A stretch of DNA of 64,000 nt from NCBI RefSeq assembly GCF_902362185.1, contig NC_044496.1, forward strand, positions 51,110,636 to 51,174,635, read 5' to 3'. Under the pieces are notes generated by a model. The model searched no databases. It saw only the letters and a list, made by a program, of their open reading frames with translations, and was not told the origin of the DNA. Shown here in pieces: positions 25,801-63,890 of the stretch. Made by a program: the position numbers and the translations under genes. The first letter of the stretch is position 1. Every line of letters starts with the position of its first letter. Origin of the DNA: Chanos chanos. Its lineage: Eukaryota; Chordata; Actinopteri; Gonorynchiformes; Chanidae.

Positions 25801-28241
25801 ACAGTCACTTTGTTTGAATATGACTTCTGGAGGAATGACCCCATTCATCTTAGCTGCAGCTCGAATGATGGCTTCCGCCTCCTCCACCCTCCCCTGGGAC
25901 AGGAGCCAGCGGGGTGATTCTGGGATGTACCTGACATATTCATACAACAGCACTTACAGGTCATCAGTGAGGCTTTCATTCTCAATCATTCAATTCATGT
26001 CTTACAGTTCACAGATCACTAAGCCTCTGTAATCACCATGCCAGATTTGTTTTTTTTGTTTGTATGAGTTCAATTACAGTCAGTAGGCGATTTGTAGGGG
26101 GGGAGGAGTTGGGATGCCATCCCCCTTGTAAGCAAAATGACAAAATTGCATCCCCCCTGTTAACCTGCCATCCTCCTGTATACTATATAGAGTAGTTTCA
26201 GTGACCATTGGGCCATCCCCCCCGTTAAAAAATAACACATCACCTTCTGATTACAGTTGCTGTAAAATGAATTTGACAGGATCATGACAGTACTGACAGT
26301 ATGATGTGAAAATTAGTTACAAGTTGTCCGATCCTGTCAAATCCACTCACCACCACATGGGAATATAAAGGAATCCTGGGATGGCTAGGGCTATCAGAAG
26401 AATCCTCCAGTTCCGAATGTAGTAGGCAAAAAGTGGGAGAAAAATATAACCAATGGCATAGCATATGCACACACCAACAGTGGCAAAGGTGATTCGTGAT
26501 GACTTGCTGAGAATTTCACAGCCTGACAGAGACGATAACAAAATTCATGATTAATTTTCAGTTTTGGCAAAAAAGTTACAGAAAAGAAACATAGCTATGA
26601 ATATGTTTATTCAAGGGAATTAGGAGTTTCACAAACGAGTCATATTTCAAAGAGCATGAACACATCATTAAGTGACTTTCAAATCAGTTCCATACCAACC
26701 AATAAAAAACTTTTTTGATGGTAATTTCATGGTAGTTGATTAGACCTGCCCACTTAGAGCAGCAGTAAAAATTTATGAACCTAGATAGTTGACTCACCCA
26801 GGATGAAGGCACTACAATAGTTAGAAATCTGTCCCATTCCAACAATGAAGTAAAGCACACAGAATATTTCCCAGCTGTTGGAAGCAGCCTGAACCAGACT
26901 AAAAATGGTCTGGACTGCCATTGTGGTAAAGAAAATGACCTTTCTCCCATACCTGTGTGAGAGAAACATGTGATGAATTCTCAGGCCGATAAGAGTTTTA
27001 GGGAGATACACCAAAAGGAGAGGAGTAGAGGAAACACACAGTACTTGCCTGTCAGAAATGACTCCAGATATGAAAGATCCAGTCAGTACTCCAAAAAAGA
27101 ACACTGTTACACTAAAAGGTGCTTTCCAAGCATCATCACACACCAGATTCCACTGAAGGTACATGAGGACAGAAAAATAGGTAACTCGTTACCTGCTGTG
27201 TTAAATGAAAATTTCTAAGAGGTATTGGTGGTTTAGATTTTGTGAACACACCTCTGAATGGTTGAGACAGAGTATTGCTGAGAACCTGCCCTGAATTTGA
27301 AGAACTGATCAAAAACTGAAGCACTACTCATGACACATGGCATATTCCTTTACTTTAGATGCATATGGGGCACAAGGGTGAGGTATCTACTATCTGTATA
27401 TATACAGCATGATTTGTGACACTGTGTTATCATCTGGATGTTTCTTGGCATCTGCAAGTGTTACTCTTTAGTCAGCCTCTGGTAAAACTGTAACTTCATA
27501 ATTGGAAGGGAAAGTTGGAGCAATATATTTTTGGGGAAAATATACAACTCCAGGTGTGGTTATTCTGTACAAAGTTACATAGAAATGTGACATACTTGGC
27601 ATCTCATACTATTTACTGATCTTCAAAAGTGAAACGACAACATCCATAAAACTGGAACAAGTGAAGAAACTTATCGAACTATTGTAGCCATTGTGCATAA
27701 CTCCAAGAGTTACACAAAGTAAAATAACAAAATAATCTACTGAGAATGTCTTAAAAAGAGGATCCTCCAATAACTATAAAGGTTCACTTTACCTCTACCT
27801 TATCTGGGGACACATTAAAAGAGAAAGTGCCAAAAGTAAGCTTCAGAAGAAAAGAAGCACACAACTTGATGTGGCCATCACCTCTGTAACAATTGTAGAT
27901 ATATATCTCTCCTTGCTGAAGTCCCATCCATCCAGGCAGCTCTCCGTCTCATTCCCAAATCCTCCATTAGAGACATTAACTTCCTTGTACCGATGACACC
28001 TACTCAAAATGATTTTTCCTTTCACCTCCTCAGGAGGAATAGACAGATTGAGGTTCAGACTACCATAGCTGGAATTCAGATGAGGTATCTTACAGTGGTG
28101 AGGTGGGATATCAGCAACAAAGACCATAGCCATGCCCACATAACCATTGGGCACACTGCTGAGGCTCAGTAGGATGAAAATTAGTAGTTGAAATGGTCCC
28201 CATTCACCTAGGAACGCTGTCAAGTCCTCATAGTCCCTCAT
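22374..28241 (-). CDS. OCTN-type organic cation/carnitine transporter, array copy 3
   Basis: This is the third and most upstream member of the array. Its exons are 27882-28241, 27049-27152, 26798-26952, 26351-26522, 25789-25930, 24470-24567, 24023-24237, 23150-23332, 22558-22693 and 22374-22464, again 551 codons with unbroken phase. It keeps residues that look ancestral for OCTNs in exons 3 and 4 ([19 protein letters not shown]), where copies 1 and 2 have diverged together. The exon 5 donor is GTAATT, while copies 1 and 2 use GTGATT. Two introns carry insertions missing from the sisters: a GT-repeat-bearing stretch near 25200-25620 and a C-rich piece near 26080-26265. The 3' flank contains a hAT-like element. 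Homology to the other units stops at about 28322, so this copy marks the promoter-side end of the array. The substrate is unknown. Confidence 0.9.
24764..24825. repeat. Local duplication in intron 5 of copy 3
   Basis: An approximately 18-base word TTACTCCAGGGAGTAATT is present twice in a row here, but once in copies 1 and 2. The word is itself nearly self-complementary. It is a small indel marker that separates the copies. Confidence 0.7.
25264..25304. repeat. (GT)n microsatellite in intron 5 of copy 3
   Basis: An interrupted GT run lies within a stretch of roughly 400 bases (about 25200-25620) that has no match in copies 1 and 2. The surrounding insertion is not identified. Confidence 0.85.
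26080..26265. mobile_element. Short insertion in intron 4 of copy 3
   Basis: About 185 bases with C- and G-runs (GGGGGGGAGG on the left, CCATCCCCCC words on the right) interrupt sequence that is continuous in copies 1 and 2. ATTACAG appears on both sides (near 26073 and 26250), a possible 7-base target duplication. Size and structure suggest a miniature DNA transposon. I do not recognise the family. Confidence 0.45.
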
Positions 28242-28555
28242 GCTACGATTTAAATGAATTGAAATCAGCTCAAATATCAAAAAAAAGAAAAAAAAAATCA
28301 GTCAGTTGAAGTGACCAGAAACGTGTCTTTTTATCTATGTCGTGCTAAAATGATGACTTTTGGCTCTTTGCTGCTAGCAATACTTGTGAGATCACTGGTC
28401 CATATAATCTGGTAGGTAAACTGTGACTAGTAGTAAGACAGAAGCATGTGTTTTGGAAAAAGGTCATAGTCAAGTGTTCAGAAAAAGTCTACCAGATCAT
28501 TTTATACAAACACCAGATGGGGATGTGGTCAGAGCACACCAGTTCAACCACTTCT

Positions 28556-30175
28556 ACAACAGGTTTGATAGCCCTGCTCCTGCTTGTAGATCCAGCTCTC
28601 ACCCCCTCATCTCCCCTATCAGCTACCCCTCCCCCAGGCTGCCATTACGGACGATGTAAACTTGACGTCACATATAATGAAGACCTTGGAACGGCTGCTG
28701 CTCCATCTCCTTAGATTCCAGGTCCACCATGCACTCGACCCACTGCAGTTTGCTTACCAGGAGAAGGTGGGTGTGGAAGATGCGATCCTCTGTTTGCTAC
28801 TCTTTATCGGCTTACTCTCACCTGGACAAGGGGAACGGTGCTGTGAGGATCATGTTCTTTGATTTATCCAGTGCTTTCAATACCATCCAACCCCCCCTAC
28901 TAAGAGACAAGCCAACAGAGATGAGGGTAGACTCACACCTGGTGACCTGGAACATGGACTACCTCACGGGGAGACCACGGTATGTCACGCTGAGGGACTG
29001 CTCCTCTGAGGCTGCGGTCAGCAGACTGTGCTTTCCCCTGTCTTCTTCACCCTTTACACTTCTGATTTCCAAGTACAACTCTGAGTCATGCCAAATGCAG
29101 AAGTTCTCAGATGACACTGCGATTGTGGGGTGTATTAGAGGTGGACAGAGGGGGAAGTCAGAAGCCTGGTGGAGGACCCTGTGACATGGTGCAGGTTGAA
29201 CCATCTGCAGCTGACCACCTTCAAAACCAAAGAGATGGTAACGAACTTCTGGAGGCCCAGGCCCATCTGCAACCGGTCTCCATTGGGGGGGGGGGGGGGG
29301 GGGGGGTCGATGTGGAGGTGGTCAGGGCATACAAGTACCTGAGGCTGCAGCTGGTTGATAGACTGGACCAGTCAGCAAACACTGACACTCTTTACAGGCA
29401 GGGGCAGAGCCGGCTCTATTTCTTGAGGAGGCTGGGGTCCTTCAATATCTGTGGGAAACTCTTGCTGGTGTTTTACCAGTCGGTTGTCACCAGCATTCTC
29501 TTCAACGTTGTGGTATGCTGGGGAGGCACACGATGTGGCTAGACAGGCTGGTGAGGAAAGCTGGCTCAGAGGTTGACACAGAGCTGTACTTCCTTATGTC
29601 AGTGGGAGAGAGACCCTAAATAAACTGTTGTCCATCATGGACAATGCCCGCCACCCTCTACACAGCATAATCACCAGGCAGGGGAGTATGTTCAGTGGCA
29701 GACTGCTGTCTCAGTCCTGCTCAACAGACAGACTGAGGAAGTCTTTTGTCCCCTAGACCATTCAGCGATGGTGGGGCGAAATTGACTATTAGGCATGATG
29801 ATGCCTCTCTGTTGTTACCCATGCTCACCTGAATTCTGTCATTAGGCTGCTGGACTGTCGGTTAGTGGGTACGTTAGCCTCACGCACAATTTTTTATTGC
29901 ATTTGTTCATATATTTATCTCCAATTTGTATTTCATATTATTTACAGTAATGTCATTCTTGCACTGTTATCACCTTGCATTTGCACTACCTCTATTGGCA
30001 CATAATCTATCATAGTGACAGCTCTCTGTAGTGGTTCTGGTGGCTAGACTATCACTTCACTGCTGTGTTTGTGTCATTCTTGCGTGTACTGGTGTTCTCT
30101 ATGAGTCGTATAAGCCACTGGATACCTGAATTTCCCTCAGGATCAGTAAAGCATATCCATCCATCTATCCATCTG
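28556..30175 (+). mobile_element. CR1/L2-group LINE, 5'-truncated and decayed
   Basis: The plus strand carries scattered reverse transcriptase pieces of the CR1/Rex/L2 group: HALDPLQFAYQ, FFDLSSAFNTIQPPLLRDK, QKFSDDTAIVGC (with DD of the active site), RLYFLRRLGSFNICGK and YQSVVTSILF. These lie in different frames, so there are at least three frame breaks. One coincides with a run of 22 G at 29285-29306. No endonuclease domain is visible, so the 5' part is missing. The 3' end runs into CCATCCATCTATCCATC, a short tandem tail of the kind on which these elements end. It is on the opposite strand from trappc11 and beyond its stop. Confidence 0.85.
29285..29306 (+). repeat. Poly-G run of 22
   Basis: An unbroken run of 22 G lies in the LINE where related elements encode only a few glycines. 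Such a run can fold into quadruplexes and is also a place where assemblies often miscount. Confidence 0.9.
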
Positions 30176-30723
30176 TCTATGTATCATCAACAAGCTGTGT
30201 TTATGTTCTGAGCAAGCATTTTCACATGAATGTGTCTGTGTGTAACTGACCAAATCAAACCAGGATGAAAAAAGAAAAAACTCTTATGCATCTTTCACAA
30301 GTTTAATCATTTTATATTCTTTGGTGATACAATAATTTAGTGATTATTTGATGTTGATATTTTAGGCTTAATAAATTTGACCATGTTAAAAAGTTTTAGT
30401 TTCAAGATGGATGAAAATAATGCTAGTTATGCAACTAAAGGCATCGGCTGAATGGTTAAAAAAAAAAAAGAAAAAAAAAAAATCAGATATCAGATTTGGA
30501 AACAATGGCTACACTTGGGGCAGTCACTCAAAACCATTAAATTTGAACAGGATGTATCAACTCCATATTACATCATTCTAAGTATGTGACATAACATCAA
30601 TACATTGTAAACCTTTTTCACCTAGATTTCCAGTATACATAAAAAGACAACAGGAATGTTAGACTCCTTTCTTCAGGTGCAACAGACACAGCGTACTTGA
30701 GGTAAGCCAAAGCGTTTTTTTTT

Positions 30724-41756
<11,033 letters not shown>

Positions 41757-43323
41757 CTTTGCAGGAAATAGGCCAACAGAGGCTACCTGAAACAATGTGC
41801 CATTTATTGTCAGTCAGCTAATAAGGGTCCTGGCTAAGGTCAAAAACACTGAATTATGCGCGAGATTCTATCCGTATCGTCTATGAACAAAAGCGAGAAG
41901 ACAAGGAGGGCTGCCTGCTCTGACGAAGCAAAGACAAACACCGCTATCACCTAGGGTTAGCCCTTCCCCAGCCAAAATACGACAGCTCAATTAGCAGGAC
42001 CAGAAAACGAAAACACGAAACACTTTTTGGACAGTTACTGTCAATAACAATCCACGAACGTAGAAACGCAGCGACATTAAAAGTGTAAAATTAACGTAAG
42101 TAGGGAACATTATAACGCATTTCTGGATTGGCTCGTTTGGGCTATTTATTTGCATGGCATTTGTATTCTTTTACAAGTCGCTATGTGGGCCGCCATGTAT
42201 GCTAAGCTGTCAAGTCTGCTTACAGTGCCCGACAAATCTGTCCCAGTGAAGATACACTGACTTGTGAAGCCAATTGTAACCAACCAGCTAGCAGCTAGTC
42301 CCCGCTCTGCAGTTCAGATCAATGTAACTGTTCTGTCATCGTTGTCCCTATTTACATCTTCAACACGCTCAATCAAACAATGCTGAAACTAAAAGTGTTT
42401 CAGAAGGTGATAATTAGCCAATCTTATGGGATGACTGACAGAGTAGGACGGATACAAAGCTAACAAATAAACAAACTAACATTAGCGATCTGAACAAAAA
42501 TCTAGCAAAAATAAGCAAATATCTAATAATCTTGGAATCATTTAACAACGTTAGTGATGTGGGTTACAGTTTTGATATCTGCAGCTTGGTAGGTAACTCA
42601 GAAAAGGCAGCATCATTGGGCTAACTATAAAGCAGCCTCGCTAAGGTTTGCAAAGATTGCTAGTTGGAAGCATATATGTGCCTTGTAGGTTATAACGACG
42701 TGAAACTTTCCACGCTATCAGTGTAAAGTTCCAATATATTCCACATGCGTTTGTAGGGTAAACTGATATTCACCTCGTGGTTTGGGTTGTGTTGAAAATA
42801 AATCCTCTGTTCTTTTCAGCTTTCGGACTACTAGCTAGCCATATACATTTAGCTGAAGGGGTTCCTAAACCAGCTGATCTCTTCTTCGGTTTTTTTTCAC
42901 GTTTCGCCTTTCGAACTGATAACGAAATGTTGACATCTGCTGGTCAGACCTGAAAAAGCGCGTCTTCTCTGTCTCAAACAGTCAGTAAAGTCCACCCCTG
43001 ATAGACACACACAACGCATGTACTGAACTACATCTATTATTTCCAATAGTCTGATATTATCATATCATTCAGTAACAATAACTTTTAACAAAAAAAAAAG
43101 AAAAATGTTTATATGTATGTAACATACACTCTCTTTCAATGTAGAAATTTTATCTGTAGAGCCATTGAAAACTCACTAAAGTTTTTAGTTTACTTTAATG
43201 TCAGTTTCCACCTCCGACAAAACACTGGTCAAGTAACACTTCCAGTTGACCAGTACTAAGCATTTGTAGATCATTGTCAAAATACGTCGAATGTGAGCTT
43301 ATGGCTATCCATAAAATACTGAA

Positions 43324-43327
<4 letters not shown>

Positions 43328-43369
<42 letters not shown>

Positions 43370-43379
43370 TACACACACA
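43328..43379. repeat. (CT)n then (CA)n compound microsatellite in the promoter region
   Basis: About 16 CT dinucleotides are followed by CA-rich sequence, between the two divergent first exons. It could act as a GAGA-type element but may be only a length-variable repeat. Confidence 0.9.
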
Positions 43380-43455
43380 AAATGTACGTCTTTTGTCCTG
43401 TTTTGTGTGATTTCTGATTTAAAATCGTTTGCACGTCCTTTATTTTGAAAAATCG

Positions 43456-43468
43456 GGAGCCATCTTGG
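43456..43468. promoter_or_regulatory. Candidate YY1-type site near the abhd18 start
   Basis: GAGCCATCTTGGG contains the CCATCTT core of the YY1 site, commonly found just downstream of housekeeping transcription starts. A second CCAT-bearing motif, GGGCCGCCATGTATG, lies near 42188 on the trappc11 side. Function is inferred from the motif alone. Confidence 0.4.
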
Positions 43469-44301
43469 GCCTCTCGTCACTCTTGCTCACTGGAGTAGGG
43501 GTGAACTGGCGACAGTTCGAAATTTGTCCTTTACGATGAATGGTGAACTATTTCGAACTCAGTAGGACGGCAGATCTCCTCTTTGGTTTAAGGTAGAGAT
43601 ATTGTAGACTTGGTATTCTCTCCTGTGTTACTGCCTTTTTGTTTGGTCGCAGAAACATGCTGCTGACATAACGTTACACAACAATACACTGAAAGTATGT
43701 GCAATGTTCCCATCCCTTACAGATGTCAATGACTTGAAGTCAGTTAACTCGATTGTGACAGTTCGGCTACAGTTATCCTTATGTCCATGTTTGGAAACAA
43801 CATAGGAGACAGGGAATCAAACATTACTATGAACATATGACCATGAAAGTTGTAAAACATCCACTTATATACCGTAACAGTATGGCAGTGTGCTGCATTA
43901 ATGCAGCTGAGGGTATTAAACTGGTTGAATTGCTGATTATCGTATTTCTTTTCGGGAAACCCGGTCAACCCCTGAAATGGAAAAGAGTATAAATGTGAGG
44001 TCAAAGCTCCAGAAGAATGAATGGACTGAATCGTGGTCAAGTTGTCAAAGTCAAAGGTGCCCTCTGGATAGTTCTAGTAATGTTAATTGTGCAAGAGACG
44101 GAAGGTGTACCGTCAGTGCACGTTCTGTCGTAAGTGGTGGATTTACACGAGTAAGTTCTTGTTTATGTAGTTTAACGGAACGTAACTGGCAATCGAATAG
44201 AGCACAAAAGTTTGGGGTTAAAACATTGTTCGTAGTCTAGGCTAAATGAGACATGCAGGTGCTGACTGTTTTGTCGGTTTGCCACTCGCTCTAGAGTTTG
44301 A

Positions 44302-49382
<5,081 letters not shown>

Positions 49383-50290
49383 CCATGGATGCACTACAAC
49401 TCAACAAAATGGAAAATGTGCCATTTGCTGAAATGAGCAGATGTATATAATATTAAGTGGAGATGGAACACACTGAATGACATTGGTCTGATATCTAGGG
49501 ATTCTATTGGATGGATGAAACTAACCTTGTGGAGTTATTAGAGAGAGACACTGAGTCCAGAACTTGTGAAAAGGAGAATCTATTGTTTGTAGTAATGAAA
49601 GAACCGTGTCTACATCAACTTACATATTCGTAAAGCCTACTCACATTGTTCTAACCTCACTCCACACTAAGTCTCCTCACTCAGATGCCTTTTATCATAT
49701 ACTGTGATTAATTCAAGATTACTGAGCAAACCTGTCAAATAGTGCCTCCAAATGACATTTGCTTCTCTCACCTAAAAGTATTCTGTATTCCCTCTGTTCC
49801 CTTTCATCTTGTCCTCACCAAAATACGATGCCCTTGGAGTAACTAATCACTGCCAAACCTTGAAATATCTACTGTAAATCATACTGGTAGTAATATTTTC
49901 CAAATGAAATATAAATAAATATGCATTAGTAATAAAGCAATTCCCTTTTTTTAAAATGAAAATAACTGAGTCCAAAATAAATATACTCTTCCTTAGATTG
50001 CATGTGTCATTTACATCATGTCATTGAACTGATTCTCCACTCTAAAATAAAAAGAAAATCTTAAAGATTTGACAGCTGGAGTGTTTATTCTTACAACAGT
50101 ATCAAGCATGCTTTTCCATTAGCTATTCTATACGTACTGTTTATGGATATCAATCAGTGCATCTATGGTCTGAACAAATGCAGTGTTTTGGATTTTATCA
50201 AAATGCACAATGGAAGTTTTCCTCTTTGGTATTCTTATAATTGTCATTTTTCCAGAGGCATTTTCATATGCTTATAGGTTTTTAATTTAT
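49383..50290. other. 3' untranslated region of abhd18 and short intergenic stretch
   Basis: The abhd18 transcript probably extends to just past 50051. Earlier AATAAA-like words near 49908-49935 are alternatives. The remaining 240 bases up to the opposite-strand 87-codon frame are T-rich and show nothing else. Confidence 0.55.
50046..50051 (+). terminator. Candidate polyadenylation signal of abhd18
   Basis: AATAAA lies about 660 bases after the stop codon, inside TAAAATAAAAAGAAAATC. Confidence 0.5.
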
Positions 50291-50554
50291 TTATTTATTT
50301 GAATTTTCATAGAAATGTATTTTTTGCCCCCCCAAAAAGTTCTTGCTCCACTTGAAACTGCAGTCTATGGGATACCAAAGTGATTCATTTGCAGGACACT
50401 TCTTATTTTCCACTGGTCTCCGTTCTTTTGCACAACCTTGTTGCCTCGCCTCCGCTTGCACGTAAGTGTATTTACATGTGAATCGGTGCCCTTCTTTAAT
50501 ATGGTGGTAGTTTGCTTCACAGAGCTTCGTCGCCTTCACACACACTGTAGCCAT
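50291..50554 (-). CDS. Unrecognised 87-codon frame, head to head with fam193b
   Basis: An uninterrupted frame starts MATVCVKATKLCEANYHH in a good start context (AAAATGG). It contains six cysteines at residues 5, 12, 27, 41, 53 and 65, a basic and polar composition and no signal peptide or membrane segment. It ends next to AAATAAATAAATAAA on its own strand, which could serve as a polyadenylation signal. Its start is only 183 bases from the fam193b start on the other strand, so a shared promoter would be enough to express it. I do not recognise the family. It may be a real small gene, the first exon of a longer transcript, or a chance frame within a promoter-antisense transcript. Confidence 0.35.
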   Translation of the reverse strand: MATVCVKATKLCEANYHHIKEGHRFTCKYTYVQAEARQQGCAKERRPVENKKCPANESLWYPIDCSFKWSKNFLGGQKIHFYENSNK

Positions 50555-50736
50555 TTTGCCAGCAGTATCTTTGACCCCTGAACTCGAGAGTGTGCCAGCC
50601 CTCCGCCATATTGACTGTTGTCTTGCCTTGAGAAGGTAGAGGGAACATTTGTGGTGCTAGAAGAATCGAAAGTGTGTTTTGCTGAACCTGTAAACTGGTG
50701 CAAACTGGGCCAAGGGGTTTTACTCAGTACTGCGTG
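50555..50736. promoter_or_regulatory. Probable bidirectional promoter of fam193b
   Basis: The 182 bases between the two divergent start codons hold CTCCGCCATATTGAC near 50599, a YY1-like CCAT core. An in-frame ATG upstream of the chosen fam193b start lies at 50698-50700 but lacks family support. No TATA box is visible, as is usual for housekeeping genes. Confidence 0.4.
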
Positions 50737-57332
<6,596 letters not shown>

Positions 57333-57640
57333 CAGATGGACGGATCGATGATTTTAAACTGACTCCCCAATTTCCCAACATGACTGTACTAAAGACACCA
57401 GATTGGCCTGAGCTCTGTTTCCGTTCCCTCTTTTTCCGTGTCTAAACCGAGGACCACACAGATCTGATGTATCTTCTATCGACAAAATTGTAATTGTTGC
57501 AAAGGACCTTACACAAGCCCAACTCTGTCCCACTGCTCTCTGTCTTCATTCTTTGTTTGTTCTGACAATTCTTGTACACGTTTTACTGGTCCCATGCATC
57601 TCTTTGCTTTATGTGTACTGTCTTAAAACAGTTATTTTAC

Positions 57641-57646
57641 AATAAA
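57641..57646 (+). terminator. Candidate polyadenylation signal of fam193b
   Basis: AATAAA lies 309 bases after the stop codon, within TTTACAATAAAATG. Another AATAAA lies near 58092. Confidence 0.55.
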
Positions 57647-59114
57647 ATGTTTTTACTCTAAAGATGGCACAATTAAAACTGTTAACCCGTGGGTTTTTAC
57701 CAGTTCACTTGTGTGATTCAAAGGTACTGCTGCGTTTTAAATATCCAATCACAGTTACATGTTCATCCTGCCGTCAATTTGTTTCCTTGACAGCATTTGC
57801 TCCAATTAGATACTGTAGACTGGGGTGCTTAGGTTTGGTCCTTAAGGGCTGAAGTCCCGCTGCTTTTCAACCTCGCCCCGTAATCGGACACTGATTTCCA
57901 CTTGGCAAACTGGTGTGAGCAGTTCACAGCCAATTAGAGATATGTGGTGGTTCATTTACACCATAATTAGCATAAACGTCTGGACCAGAGGGACTGAGTT
58001 GTGCACTCCTATTGTAGATGATCAAGTCTTTGGCAAAATATCACTGATCTGAGCACAATCACCATATGGCAGTTATTTGCGTCGTTGTCAAATAAAGAGT
58101 AATGGATAGGTTTGTGCCATACATGTCATTTCTTTTTATCGCATCTGTTGTGAGGCAGAACGCTGTGCATCAGCAAAACTTGTGATTTTCTTTTAATATG
58201 AAAGAGAGACATGACACAAGCAAAAAAAAAAAAAAAATTAATGAAATGATTGTTAAACTCTTATGAAATACTGACATTAGGCTGATGACATTACGAGAGG
58301 ATCTGTGCCCTTGCTTCATGCATTTTTTTTTTTTAATGTGAAATGTCATGAAATGGTTTTGAGTTTTAAGAAAAACTTTTTAATGGAGAAAAAAAAATAC
58401 TACACTAATATAAACTGATTTGAAAAAAAAAAAAAAGGCGGTGCAATCCTGTGACTGTGTTTAGCACTTATTTGTATGTCTTCAGTGATGCAAGAAATTG
58501 GATCTCCCCTTGCATGATACATGAAACTAACAAGCATATTACAAAGTTCCTAGTCCCTAGTTTCTCACTGTCATTCTGAATGGAGTTCAGTAGTGACTGT
58601 TATAATTCTTTCACTATTGGTCCAAATCTTCTGTTGGTAGCTCCTACACATGGTGGTTTGGGTCAAACTCCTGTACTGTGATCGTATTATCAGTGCTGTT
58701 TTGAATTCCTGTTTTGGATATTCTCCAGTCGGGGACCTGTGTGTCATTAGTCAGACAGTATCATGTTTTTTTTTTTTTTTTTTAATCAATTCTGTGACAG
58801 TTGAGTGGCCATTTTAAATTTTGTTTTGCTCGCTCCATGATCTGACTTTTTATTTGGTTTTGTTCTTTCACCTGTCTTACAGTGTTGGTATGTTAATTTG
58901 AGTTTTCAAGGACTTGCTTTGCGTCAGTTGAACCAGGGGGAGAACATTGTTTTACAGCATTGGTACAGCACTTACAACTCTTTGACCTGGGTCTCGCCCT
59001 TTTTGTCCTTGTTGTCACATTACACATGCAGGTTTGAAGACAAGCCCATGCTCTAATAATCAAAAGAAGTATTTCACATTGTGTTGGGAATTGGGGTCCA
59101 ACATTAAGATACAC

Positions 59115-59148
<34 letters not shown>

Positions 59149-59330
59149 AAGGATTGACATGAATAAGATGGTTTTTAGATCGGTTTGAACTCTTGCTTTC
59201 ATATTCTACAACATCTCTGATGCTATCCAGGTTATATTAAACTAGAAGATATGTTAAGCGTTTGGAATGTAGATTTATACTATACCATTAATGGCCAAGT
59301 GTATGTTGGCTTTCTGGTTGTTTTTTTTTA

Positions 59331-59365
<35 letters not shown>
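59331..59365. repeat. (ATT)n microsatellite
   Basis: About ten ATT triplets lie between fam193b and ddx41. Confidence 0.9.
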
Positions 59366-59367
<2 letters not shown>

Positions 59368-59596
59368 CTTTTGATACTGTGAAAAATCTTTCGGTCAGAA
59401 AGATTAAAAAATTACAGTTTTGAAAAAAAAAAAACGTCTCGTGTGTTCTCTATCATAATACTCCTATTTTGTTGAATGAATTTTTAGGCGAAGTAACGTT
59501 GTTTCACTTAGATTTAATGCGGTATTAAATATAGCTCCAAGCTGAAGTGCTCGTCCCCTACCTCGGCCCTTTGCGGCCACCGTAACATACGTTTCA

Positions 59597-59604
59597 TGAC
59601 GTCA
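59597..59604. promoter_or_regulatory. Full palindromic CRE upstream of ddx41
   Basis: TGACGTCA is a perfect CREB/ATF site, 120 bases before the ddx41 start codon and within a CpG-rich stretch, the usual position for a functional CRE close to the transcription start. Binding is inferred from the motif. Confidence 0.6.
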
Positions 59605-59723
59605 TGTAAGCGACAGTCAGTTTACTGAAAACAGTAGGACTAGCGCATTTGCAACGCAGTTGATTGATAAACTACGTTCAAAGGACATTACTAAGTATAT
59701 TCTCTGTGTATCAGTTACACATA

Positions 59724-63890
<4,167 letters not shown>

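Larger units (their letters stand above)
20882..28322. repeat. Tandem repeat unit 3 (partial) of the transporter array
   Basis: The unit holds gene copy 3 and only a few dozen bases of the common upstream flank. After about 28322 the sequence no longer resembles the spacer of units 1 and 2. This is therefore either the edge of the original duplication or a spot where the spacer was lost. A hAT-like element interrupts its 3' flank. Confidence 0.8.
28242..30723. other. Region between transporter copy 3 and trappc11
   Basis: The first 80 bases are the upstream flank of copy 3. The bases 28323-28555 show nothing recognisable, then comes the decayed LINE. The bases 30180-30723 are A/T-rich with A-tracts near 30458-30482 and should hold the 3' untranslated region of trappc11. 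ATTAAA on the minus strand at 30302-30307 is a possible polyadenylation signal. Confidence 0.55.
57333..59723. other. fam193b 3' region and ddx41 upstream region
   Basis: The first polyadenylation hexamer is at 57641. Beyond it are many homopolymer tracts (A-runs near 58220 and 58420, T-runs near 58768 and 59120) and an (ATT)n run near 59330-59365. These could be a long alternative 3' untranslated region, ending near the A-run at 59425, or intergenic DNA. No coding frame with family resemblance is seen. The last 250 bases are CpG-bearing and form the ddx41 promoter. Confidence 0.5.

Noticed and set aside
50698-50736. Upstream in-frame ATG of fam193b
   Set aside because: It adds 13 residues without family resemblance; MARKK fits the basic start expected. 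It remains a possible alternative start.
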